From: Bryum argenteum
Taxonomy: Eukaryota; Streptophyta; Bryopsida; Bryales; Bryaceae
DNA length: 64,000 nucleotides
Reading direction: 5' to 3'
Assembly (NCBI GenBank): GCA_037043015.1
Contig: CM073323.1
Location: 18,981,758-19,045,757 of the forward strand
The notes beneath the pieces are model-generated. The model was not told the origin of the DNA, searched no databases, and saw only the letters and a list, made by a program, of their open reading frames with translations. Made by a program: the position numbers and the translations under genes. This document shows positions 54,850 through 64,000 of this stretch, piece after piece (the stretch's first letter is position 1; every line of letters starts with the position of its first letter).

Positions 54850-55641
54850 AATTTACACTTTGTTAGAAGAATATCCAAAACTTTGACAGTATCAATATTA
54901 AGAGTTGAGCACATCAACAAAAATCACAGTTTTTTTAGGTACCTACGCTTTGATGTCAAATTCATTACAATACTCAAAATTGGTTAATACATGCTTGAAA
55001 TAATGAGCTCTCTTAAATGCATGCTAGGTACAATTGAAAAAAATAACAAAATAGGCAACTCGAAAATTCAGCTTCAAGTCTTTGTGGGTATGAAAATGTA
55101 CGAACGGGTAGCAAATTTGTTGATCTATTGTTTTGATCTACTAGTAAGGTCTATGTCATCCCGCCGGTGAAGCTCTTTGTATGGTACTCTTTAAAAAGAA
55201 TCCCGTGTCTACCATTTCCTCAGACAATATTATGTTTATTATTTTTATATATGTATGGGTTTTTTTGTTTGTTTTGGAGGTTTTTTATACATAATCCAAA
55301 AAACATAAAAGAAGGTAGGTAGGTTGGTAAGTTAGTAGGTTGGTAGGTTGCTATGTGGTGGGTAGGAAGGATCGCCGCAGGGACCCAGTTCTGTTATACA
55401 TATAGATTAATTACGAACTCAACCTTTTGGTGCTCTTGCCGTAAATGACATTTCACTGCCAGTCACATCGTGATCATCCACAATCAATCAAAAGCTCTCA
55501 CGTCACAGATTTGGGTTACATCGTAGCTTGATTTTCAAATCGTACATCTCCTCCTCACATTTTGTTTCTGACCAGTTTCTTTTGCTGTATGGCAATACTG
55601 TATTTGTACGTGACTTGCAGTATTGATACGGAGGTGCAACC
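54850..55641. other. Upstream region of the B3 gene
   Basis: It includes 'gtaggttggtaggttg' tandem units at about 55313-55362 and a short piece of the 13.6 kb GC-rich repeat at about 55161-55184. The B3 promoter should lie here; no TATA box is assigned. Confidence 0.45.
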
Positions 55642-57304
55642 ATGCCGAATACAAGGCAAACTTACTCTTATGTAGATGAGTGGAAGAGATTATGGGAGCC
55701 GGATTTGGAAGCCATCGCTTATAACGGACAAAGCTGCGACCCCACAAGAGTAGATCCAAAAGTTCTGGATTGGATCCACGAAAATTGTGTCCCGGCGAAG
55801 CCGCATTTCGTGAAAGTCATCAACAGGAATGCTGCTCACGATCAGCCTGGGCTCATCGCGAGGTCATCGCCCTGCCTTGTAAGCACACAATCTTCAAACA
55901 TGCAACTGACTGTTTTCGCACATCCTACAGTGGTAGAATGCCCTCTTGCTGAATTTGAAAGCTTCTCGTTCGTGTACTAGGCTGTACCTGCTCCATTTGC
56001 TCAAGAACACTTCGCAAAACTGCAACGAGTAGTTACTCTGGATAACGGAGAGGGAAGAAAGTGGAAGGTAGCATTTTGCGCTGCGCAGAGGCATCCTTTG
56101 TGGCTCCAAGGATGGAAACGATTCGCCAGAGATAACGAGCTTCGACCGGGGGATGTTGTGGTGTTCGAGCTTACGGAGGATTCGCACTTCCATTTCACAA
56201 AGTTCGATGAGGATGGAAACATTAATGCAAGGAGATCCGAGCTTCGGTACTCTCCTCGACAGCTCTCCGCCACCGACACAGACGATAATCCCAAGCTCGC
56301 GGCATCAAGTGACCCAGAGGTGGAAGAAGAGACAGACCCTTCGTCGTCCAAAGCGGTATTGATATAAAATAACCTGAGTGTGAAATTGCTTACAATTCAA
56401 ACAGTGTATCAAATTGAATTCGTTGCTGATATGACATGATCGAGCACGGCAGATCATAGCGAATGAACAAACTCCCTGCAAGAGAAGAAGGCTTCGAAAA
56501 CTGGCAGACATGGTGCAGACCACCAACTCGCTGCTCGAAAATGAAACTCCAGCAAACCCGAGTACTGCAAATGAAGACGGCGGAGGCAATGGGGTAGACA
56601 ACAATCAAAACCTCGACTCGTTCAATCCTCTGACATTCACCCTCTTTTCCAAAAGGAGGACGGTAACGGCGGTCGAATTGCAGCGTGCTTACGACTTGGC
56701 TGAGGCCCACGCTCGCACCATCACTGCAAGCCCCCATTTCCTGCTTGTGATGACACACGCTCATGTTTACCAGCACTTCCACTTGGTACGCCACCTTTAC
56801 CATCTACCCAAACTCAACTCTCATCGAGGTAGCTCAAAAGTCGTATTAATTGGTTTTGATAGCTCAATTTCAGGAGGTTCACAAACCTGTTAAGAACATG
56901 CACATTTGCAAATAGATCGAAACTGACAATTGCGAAGTTCATGGATAGTGGAGGTGCTTGAAGGTGGTTGGAATGGGTGGCAGGTGTTGCCGGAGGGATT
57001 CGTGAAGGAGGCAAGGTTGCCAACCTCAAAGACTAACATGATACTCGAAGATTGCACAGGGAAGACATGGGAAGTGCAGGCGAGAGAGAATGTGAAATTC
57101 CAGGTGCAATTCTATCGGAAGCCGTGGGCTCTTTTTTCGTTTCACCATCTCCTCGAGGAAGGTGACGTGTGTGTTTTTCAGCTCACCTGCGACAAAACTC
57201 GCACCATTCTCGTTCGCATCTTCCGTGTTGTGCCCATTCCATTGCTTGACAGGCACTCTTATCGCGACCACTATGAGCTTCAAGTCAAGGCTCACACCAG
57301 CTAG
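55642..57304 (+). CDS. Tandem B3-domain DNA-binding protein (REM/VRN1-like)
   Basis: Four exons, 55642-55878, 55981-56355, 56483-56785 and 56984-57304, all phase 0 with GT-AG borders, giving 411 residues. First B3 domain, about residues 52-148: KPHFVKVINR, VPAPFAQEHF, LDNGEGRKWKVAFC, LWLQGWKRFARDNELRPGDVVVFEL, interrupted by intron 1. After an acidic, Ser-rich linker and a basic RRRLRKL stretch comes a second B3 domain, about residues 280-405: PHFLLVMTHAHVYQHFHL, VLPEGFVKEA, MILEDCTGKTWEVQ, FHHLLEEGDVCVFQL. Intron 3 interrupts it at the same place as intron 1 does the first, suggesting domain duplication. B3 proteins bind DNA in the nucleus as plant transcription factors; the target is unknown. 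Confidence 0.88.
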
Positions 57305-58740
57305 CTCTCATGTACACTCCATCCAGCTTCGGATAAACATCCCACGCTACTGGGACTGTTGTTTGTATACCTGCACTTTTCAAGGTTGCTTAAATTGCTT
57401 GCTTTCGGCAGCGACAGGATGTACGTAATCTGATAGCATAAGAGAGTCCTGATTCGTTCCGATTTCATAACGTTGTGGAATCGATATTAGAGCGGTTCGA
57501 TCATCCAGGGCTCGTAGTTTTACATTTTGACAATATTTTACACACTGTGCACAAAGTTGGTCACTGATCATTCCACTATGCTTGACAATGACAATGAGGA
57601 AACAATTTATACACCAGCCACTATCCCCAATTCCATTAAAATGCCGTTGTGCCGCTAAAATGGCACACCTCAACTTTCTGAACTGCAGTTCAAAAACCAT
57701 GTGATAGAACAGAATTTGAAGGTGATGTTATGGAAAATGAGTGACAATGTATATAAAGGAGTGATATTATTTTAAAATGTGAGATATTACAGAATACACC
57801 ATTCCAAGTGAGCACGTATGTAAGATTTGGTGTGACAAAGTGGCACATCGCATAATGCCATTTTAACGAAATTGAGGTTAGTCACTATTCAAGCAAAGTT
57901 TAGTCGATGTGGCGATTTACACCCACCTTAGGTATAAATCATCACTTTGAGGGTGTACTCGTGTGGTATACTCAAGCCACTTTTCTACTAGTGTTGGCCA
58001 CCCGGAAAGATTAGCAAGCCTGTATCTGGTCACAGATGTAATTTGAAGCTCTGCAGTCTGCACACCACATTTGATCATGTGGACCTGGGCATGTCATGAT
58101 TTTTTTCACTTTTCTATTCTTTATCGGAGGTAATTTATTCCGTCATATTATGTTTTGTGACATTATGATCTAGGGGACAGCCTGTCAGATCAAGCCTCAT
58201 GAGGTGTTGTTGGAAGTAGGGTTTTTTATTTTATAGAGTTGTGGAAAACAATCGGATCGCAAAAGGGGTCCTTGGGTCCCGAGATATTGAATATTGAAGT
58301 ATTTATGGCCTCATTTATATTGGAAACTATTTGTATGAGCGTGGCAACGCCGCGGGGGCATACTAGTAGGGACAATGTACAAAAATATTAACTTGAATGA
58401 CGTGTCCAAAATAACATCAGAGTACACCTATCTATGTATGAAATGACATAAAAACCTTCCATTATAATTATGTTTATAATGACACAATTTTATGTCATTT
58501 CAAACAAAAATCTCTTATATCAATTCCGACATGCCATTTTATTCAACATTGTTTAACAGAGTTCCTACTAGTGACTCATTAAACTTTTCAACTACTTGCA
58601 ATATGGCACCAATGAAAGTGAGGACTCCCTCTTCGACAAAAATGCTCACCTTGCTTTTTTGCAAGATCTTTGCAACAAGTATTGGGAGTAAAAGTTATGA
58701 TACATATTATTAATAATATGATACTCTCATATTATTAAAC
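57305..58740. repeat. Intergenic with a dispersed repeat copy
   Basis: 57540-57885 is the most complete copy of the repeat also seen at 37.7-38.0, 40.4 and 41.2 kb. It has imperfect inverted ends of the type 'attaaaatgccgttgtgcc..aaaatggca' / 'gcataatgccattttaacg'. The remainder has no recognised gene. 58371-58740 may include the left end of the mariner element. Confidence 0.45.
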
Positions 58741-58766
58741 CTGCACTTTAGAGAGCTCGTTTACGT

Positions 58767-59482
58767 TTGCAAACAAAGGTCAATAAACTACATTTTTTTC
58801 TCAAAAATGGAAAGACACATCTAAAGTTTGGTAGTGTTCACGAACACTATACCATAGAGGATTGGAGTCAAGTAATCTTCTCAAATGAGTGTAATATCAA
58901 CAACTTCAACTCTGGTGGATGGAATTTGGTGTTGGACACGAGAGGCGATGGCGCATTTCGGAACAAACTATCAGTCAAACAATTAAATATGGAGGTGGGG
59001 GGATTATAGACTGGGGGTGTATGTGAATGCATGGACTTGGATCGATATGCAAAATGAAGGGGCACATTAATTAAATTTGTTATTGTGACATTCTAGAGGA
59101 AAATGTCTACATGGTAATTTCCAAGTTTAACTTCGACCGTTCTCATATTATCTTTCAACAAGACAATGCTCCCATTCACACAACAAAGATGCTTCAAAAA
59201 TGGTTTGGAAGACAACCTTTTGCTCTCCTTCCTTCGCCTGCTCAATCGCATGATTTGAATCCCATTAAATACCTTTTGTCAATTCTCAATTCTCAATATA
59301 AGAGACCTCATAATGGATTATTAGAATTATGGGATGGTGTGATAGAAGTTTCCCATTCAATTACACCAAATGATTGTAGGAGGCTTGTAGAAAGTATGCT
59401 ACATGGAATTGCAGCTGTAAAGCAACAAAAGGGAGTTGGACAAGGTATTGACAAATCATTTTTCATGAGTTGGCAAAAGTGA
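58767..59482 (+). pseudogene. Tc1/mariner-type transposase remnant
   Basis: Two frames carry DDE-family motifs: DWSQVIFSNECNIN with GGWNLV, then after a frame change GGGGIIDWGC..HGLG, DILEENVYMVISKFNF, HIIFQQDNAPIHTTKMLQKWF and QSHDLNPIKYLLSIL. There are at least two in-frame stops and one frame change between 58990 and 59110. The third catalytic residue of the DLNPIE motif is Lys here. The N-terminal helix-turn-helix part is missing. Clearly inactive. Confidence 0.8.
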
Positions 59483-60530
59483 TCAAATGCATGGATGGAT
59501 TTTGGATTTTTCTCAATCTTTTTAGAGCTCTAATGTTGAAGGCGTTTTTTCTCTAATATGTATTATATATTAGATAGCATGTTAATGAAATTACATACTC
59601 CATTTTCATGTGTTCATTTTTTGTCCAAAAAAGATTAAATGAAGTGTTTGTGGATGTTTGATCAACTTTCACAGTCACTGTATGTCACCATGAATGAAAT
59701 GTCAAATCATATGTAACTTAAAATTTGATAGGTCTTCTTCTTTAAACCTATACCAAACACACACATCTTATTATAGGTAATTACAAGCCATTTTCCAAGT
59801 AACAAGTTTTCCAAGTTTGACACACTCTGTAAAATTGTCAACGCCATACTTCTCATTGACCTAATTTGAATCTACATATGGCTTACATATAGAGATAAAG
59901 TCAAATTGATGAAGAGTAAACTTTTGTTTCTTACAATCTATAGAGTTCATATAGTTTCAATGAAGTCAAAAAAAAGTCTTTACAACTTGTACTATATATT
60001 GATATAGTGAATGTTGTAAATAACACCATTAATTTTTCTTTCTAGTGTTTATTGTCTTATTTCTGATAACATATTGCTCTCAAATATTCCATTATTCATA
60101 ACTCTTGTCTAGTTATCCGTTATTATGTTCGCACCCTCATTTTTTTGAGAAACCCGAATTATGTAGTATGCAACACCAAATATGTGTTACGAGCATAGTT
60201 CGGGTGCTTGTGAGTAGTTTCAGACACCTTCAGAGTGCATCTTTAGCTTTTCTGAAAGTTGCTAATTGCAACTTCTCGTTGAATTTCTTCATAAATAGGA
60301 CCTCATGCTCAAGAGCTAGAATAATAATTGAAATCATGCACAAACGCAACAATGTTTATTTATATTTCATCTCCTTCATTCTTGTTATCTCAAAGTTAAG
60401 AGATGCAATTTTGAGAGCTTTTTGAAATATTCTTTTGAAACGCAAAATACAACTATGGTTACAAGCAATGCATCGGCGTGCTCATATTGCAGCTGCGCTG
60501 CTCACCAGTGGAGAACTAGGTTTAAACAAC
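59483..60530. other. Intergenic, no gene recognised
   Basis: AT-rich. A 106-codon ORF at 60105 has no family motif and is not believed. Confidence 0.4.
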
Positions 60531-60531
60531 A

Positions 60532-60693
60532 TGTTGAAACAACATTTTGCCAAAAATGTTGTTTCAACCGCCCTCAAAATTGGATTTTGTTTCAACCACT
60601 CGTGCCAAACAACATTTGAGGAGTTGGAACAACATTTTCCACATTATGTTGTTTCAACAATGTTGTTTCAACCATGGCATGTTGTTTCAACTT
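60532..60693. repeat. Cluster of GTTGAAACAACAT motifs in both orientations
   Basis: Seven copies or near-copies of GTTGAAACAACAT (or ATGTTGTTTCAAC) in 160 bp: near 60533, 60557, 60588, 60633, 60647, 60659 and 60679. They can pair into several hairpins. No gene explains them. Confidence 0.75.
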
Positions 60694-60943
60694 AGGCATG
60701 GGCAATGAATGAAGAAACGTTAAATGGATCAATGAAAAAAATGATTTTTGATGAATGATGGATACATGATAAATATGCATTTATATGGATGAAACTTGTA
60801 TTTACAATGAATGAAATTTGAAATGATGAATGAATAAGAGTTTGATTGGGTGGTTTTTTAAGTTCTAGGGTTCGAGGGTGTTTGTCTTACAGTGACTATT
60901 TGCATCACCGTGTACTGGGTTTTCATGAACGGTGGATTTGCAG

Positions 60944-62124
60944 AAGCTGGTACGGTTAACGAGAGGAGATATCATTGTTGAAAGCGAACCGGGAGAGGGA
61001 AGTGTGTTCAAGTTCTCGTTGGTGTTGCCAACGTCAGGGCAAAGGGGTGATTTACAGAAGTTGGCTCGTGCTATGAGGCGCACGTCATCAGGCTTAGGAG
61101 ACGAACGGCTCCGCGGAATCAGGGTTCTTCTGGTGGATGCAAATCTTGTGCGACAGGTATAATTTTGCATGCTTTTTACTCAATCAATTCTAGTCTCCCA
61201 GAAGTAGGGAGGGAGGACATCTGGACCGAGCACGAGTTGAGGTCCATTCACGTAATATGCAAACACTACTTTTGTTGAGCACCCTTTACAATCGACTCGT
61301 TGAGCTTATTCTCTCAGTGTGCTTCGATTCGCTTGCTAGCTCTTCCGCAGAGATACCTGTGATTCTTGCTCTTATCTCTTATCAAATTAGGTGTACGCGC
61401 CTCTGATTAATCTACTTGGAACTTGAGCAGGAAGTTGCTGCAACATATTTGCGAAGAGTTGGAGCTCTTGTTGAGTACGCGGAGCAAGTGGGCATCGTTC
61501 TGGAAATGTTAGCAAGGTAAAAGCTTCACTGTTACTTTAGCCATCTTGAGAGTTACAGAATTCATTTTGTTTTATCTGGAGGCTGCGCGATCATTTGTTT
61601 AGGATTATCCGCCTTATTTAACGAGGAGGACGGCGTTTTTATTGGTGCAGGATTGACGGACCCCCGTTCCAAGCGGTAATTGTGGATCTGCAAGGAATGG
61701 ACCATGCATCATCGATTCAATTTGTGCAACAATTGAAGGAGCCAAGATTCAATAATGTTCCCGTATTGGCTCTTTCTATCCCCTGATAGCACGTCGCAGA
61801 GTGAGTTACATGAAGCCGGTTATTTACACATAGTTCACAAGCCACTGCGATGTACAACGTTGATATCAGGGTTACTGCAGTCTCTTGGCTTGCAAGTCAC
61901 GAATCCGTCCCGGAAGCAGAATGCTAATGAGAAGATGCTTGCTGGCAAGCGACTGCTTGTGGTGGACGACAACATGGTGAACAGGAGAGTGGCGAGCTCA
62001 ATGCTGCAATGCTATAGTGCGATGGTCGACTGTGAATGGTGGAAAACAGGCCATTGCTGCTGTTAAGAAGCGAGAAGATGATGAGCAGTTCGACATGATC
62101 TTGATGGACATCCAAATGCCAGAG
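60944..62124 (+). pseudogene. Hybrid histidine kinase fragment (cytokinin-receptor-like)
   Basis: Three exons remain: 60944-61156, 61431-61516 and 61651-62124, with GT-AG introns. The first starts in the ATPase domain (GDIIVESEPGEGSVFKFSL, just after where the G boxes should be). Next is a degenerate receiver (RVLLVDANLVRQEVAATYLRRVG), then a receiver with RLLVVDDNMVNRRVA and the phospho-acceptor region MILMDIQMPE. Two frame breaks are present: one near 61783 (LSIP then DSTSQSEL) and a 2-bp loss near 62030 (MVDC then VNGG). The sensor, His-kinase and C-terminal receiver parts are missing. Intron retention shows a genomic, not a cDNA, origin. Confidence 0.8.
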
Positions 62125-62530
62125 GTACAATCATCGAGATTTTCGCTTCGTTAAGAAATTCCGTGGCACAAAGTACTATCTGTTTCATTGCGACCATTTA
62201 GGAGGGCGACTGTGGAAGATTAATAATGTGCAGATAATAGTCCTGGAGTCCTGTTTTCTCTGCCCTAGATGCTCACCTGTGGTGGGCTGAGCAGTTCTGT
62301 GCTATCCAATCTTATCTCTTTTGATCTCCTGCAGACCATTTCAGTGGATATGGTGCTTGACAAGATTTGTTTCACTTGTTAATGATCGTTAAACGAGTAT
62401 ACGGGATCTATTTTTCATTTAGTACAAGGATGCATTGCTCCAGTTGCTCTGGTTATTCATCAATTCAAGAGATTTATGTTGTTACTCAAGTGAGCTTTGG
62501 AGTTGACCTTCTGCTTCTCTTGTATGACAG

Positions 62531-63350
62531 ATGAAGTGCGCACTTTACTTTCCCTTAGAGGAAAATCAGTCTCAAACTTATGGTCGAATTGTGGTAACAA
62601 ACAAGAATGTGAGCATCAGTCAGTACGGCTTTGCGAGAAGAGTTTTGGAGGTCAAGGACACCAAGGTACGTCGGCTTCAAGTTCTTTGGGTGCCTCCGGT
62701 GGAAATCGAGTTAATGATCATGTATTGTGGTAGTGACTGGACTTCCTGTATGTGCAGTCTTCAGAACCACCCTTCACGGTGCTGCATTATGAATACCTGG
62801 AGTGGCCTGATTACTCTGTTCCACTTTCCACAAGATCTGTTCGTGAGCTCATCCGTGCCTTGTTTAATATTCCCCCTCGCACTGGCCCGTTCGTCGTCCA
62901 TTGCAGGTACACTTCTTTCCCTTTTTGGAGATATCAAACCTGATTAACCCTGAATTACCGAGGGATCCCGGTCAATTATCGAAAAATCGTGACTTTGCTG
63001 TTAAGAGTTTTATGCTAGAGGAGCCAAGTTCTACGTCACCAGAAACTGTTATCGCTTGGTTGGGAAACAGATGCAAAGAACTCTAGACTGACGTCATAGG
63101 ACACCTTTGTACTTTTTACTATGCCGAATTGGAGCTTCAAGTGAGATCTAGTCTTTCTTCACTCATTCAGCTGGTTATCATTCATGAGGCTCTACTATTT
63201 GTTCTCAGTGCCGGCATAGGAAGAACAGGAACCTACTGCACAATCGATCACACCCTTCGTCGAATTCTGCGTGGTGATGAGGCAGCAGTAGATATCGAAA
63301 GCACAGTACGCCAATTCAGATTTCAGCGTGATGGGATGGTGCAAACAAGG
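62531..63350 (+). pseudogene. PTP1-like protein tyrosine phosphatase fragment
   Basis: Exons 62531-62665, 62758-62906 and 63209-63350 splice in frame. They encode CALYFPLEENQSQTYGRI, RVLEVKDTK, YLEWPDYSVP, then the signature loop VVHC|SAGIGRTG split by an intron, and FRFQRDGMVQT. This is the C-terminal half of a classical PTP domain with the catalytic Cys, the Arg and the WPD Asp present. The N-terminal half and the Q-loop end after MVQT are missing, so the enzyme cannot be complete. The 303-bp intron before the P-loop serine is longer than its neighbours. In plants PTP1-type enzymes act on MAP kinases. Confidence 0.8.
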
Positions 63351-63374
63351 GTAAGATGTTCAACTTGGCGTTGT

Positions 63375-64000
63375 CATTGCAGAGGAAGTGGTGCTGCCAG
63401 TGCCAGGCCATCAGCTGCTGTACCAACGTAAGTTGCAGTGTCGTTTGATTTTTGTCTTGGAAGTGATTTCTGATAGGGCGAAGTTCTGGGCGCGTTCCTG
63501 GAGCTGACACCGGCTTGGCGATGCAATGTACAGGTTGGTGCCGTCGTCCGCAGCTGCACAAGCAGCAGCAGCACCGCAAGCTCAAAGTGTGAGCTCAGGA
63601 AGTGGAGGGTCGACAGGAGTGGCAAATGGAAGCAGTGGTTATGTGAGGCCTGCACCAGCGCCACAAGGGGCATGGGCATCTGGGCATGGCACGATGGCAG
63701 ATCTGTTGAAAGCACGGGCCGCTCCTCCTCCGAGCTTCCCGGCCTTCCCGAGCGCCCAAAGCAATGCTAGCCCGTCGTATCCGGCGGCAGCGCCATTTGT
63801 ACAATCAAGTGAAGCATCGGAATTTTATTCGTCAACTGCGGATCCAGTGCTGGAGTCATCCGTGGATTCTGGTAACCAACGACCTATCGGGTCGAGTGCG
63901 ACGAGCGTAGAAACAAGCTTGGGGTTATGCTCAGCGGGGTTTAGAAACAAGCTTGGGGTTATGCTCAGCACAGCGGTTATGCTCACACCCAGCAACCGAC
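63375..64000 (+). pseudogene. GIP1-like (DUF1296) protein fragment, runs to the window end
   Basis: A short exon (63375-about 63427, SGAASARPSAAVP) and a longer one from about 63536 splice in frame. The longer one is Ala/Pro/Ser-rich and has two motifs typical of GBF-interacting-protein-1-like proteins, SGHGTMADLLKA and STADPVLESSVDSG. The N-terminal DUF1296 domain is absent. It may be truncated after about 63890, where an imperfect duplicated unit (GAAACAAGCTTGGGGTTATG) begins. The assignment is from remembered family motifs only. Confidence 0.6.
63908..63989 (+). repeat. Short tandem duplication at the end of the window
   Basis: The unit GAAACAAGCTTGGGGTTATG plus CTCAGC occurs at 63908 and 63943, with the partial unit 'ggttatgctca' again at 63974. 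It may be a junction or end of the fragment-carrying element. Confidence 0.65.

Noticed and set aside
1-64000. LTR retrotransposons, rRNA genes, CRISPR arrays and organellar gene clusters
   Set aside because: Looked for long direct repeats with TG..CA ends, reverse-transcriptase motifs and rRNA signatures; none seen.

Overview
The window is nuclear DNA of a land plant. The plant gene families present are an EMS1-type LRR receptor kinase, a SOSEKI polarity protein, a tandem-B3 protein, an F-box gene, and fragments of a plant hybrid histidine kinase, a PTP1-like phosphatase and a GIP1-like (DUF1296) protein. All have spliceosomal GT-AG introns, and there is an Arabidopsis-type TTTAGGG box. The low gene density, GC-rich exons in AT-rich surroundings and abundant DNA transposons without any recognisable LTR retrotransposon would suit a bryophyte or another non-seed plant, but I cannot name the species.

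Layout. 1-16 kb holds no convincing gene. It is a mosaic of small non-autonomous elements: three families flanked by TTAA (A about 265 bp, B about 370 bp, C about 1 kb), a fold-back element, SINE-like repeats and simple repeats. 16.4-20.8 kb is an intact two-exon EMS1-like receptor kinase (+). 22.8-25.8 kb is a five-exon SOSEKI gene (-). 26.3-26.75 kb is the first exon of an unrecognised gene (-). 26.77-37.31 kb is one large Mutator-like (MULE) transposon with a 35-bp terminal inverted repeat and a 10-bp target-site duplication. 37.3-43.6 kb is again repeats. 43.7-45.6 kb is an F-box gene (-) with a basic repeat ORF upstream. 45.6-50.4 kb holds nothing I recognise apart from a Stowaway-like MITE. 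A tRNA-Cys lies at 50.5 kb, followed by more family B elements to 54.85 kb. 55.6-57.3 kb is a complete four-exon B3 gene (+). 58.7-59.5 kb is a dead Tc1/mariner transposase. 60.9-64 kb is an array of truncated fragments of three unrelated genes, all on + and with introns retained.

Most interesting is the MULE. Besides a SWIM/WRKY-GCM1-type transposase on the left (-) it carries, divergently transcribed, a small highly charged ORF and a second large gene. The second gene reads as a ParB-like (EGNHRLSAW) domain followed by a beta-class DNA methyltransferase-like domain with altered catalytic motifs, an architecture otherwise familiar from phages and prophages. The first long intron of that gene contains four copies of the 16-bp palindrome CTTTCGTTRACGAAAG, which look like operator/parS-type sites. 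Three copies of CCTAWAACCGTGG sit in inverted orientation near each end of the element. This copy is no longer autonomous: the transposase has an in-frame TGA and the ParB part has frame breaks. The layout nevertheless suggests a transposon with its own DNA-binding, methyltransferase-derived accessory factor. The recurrent nested insertions of the small elements into each other's internal TTAA sites show a piggyBac-type TTAA-specific activity in this genome.
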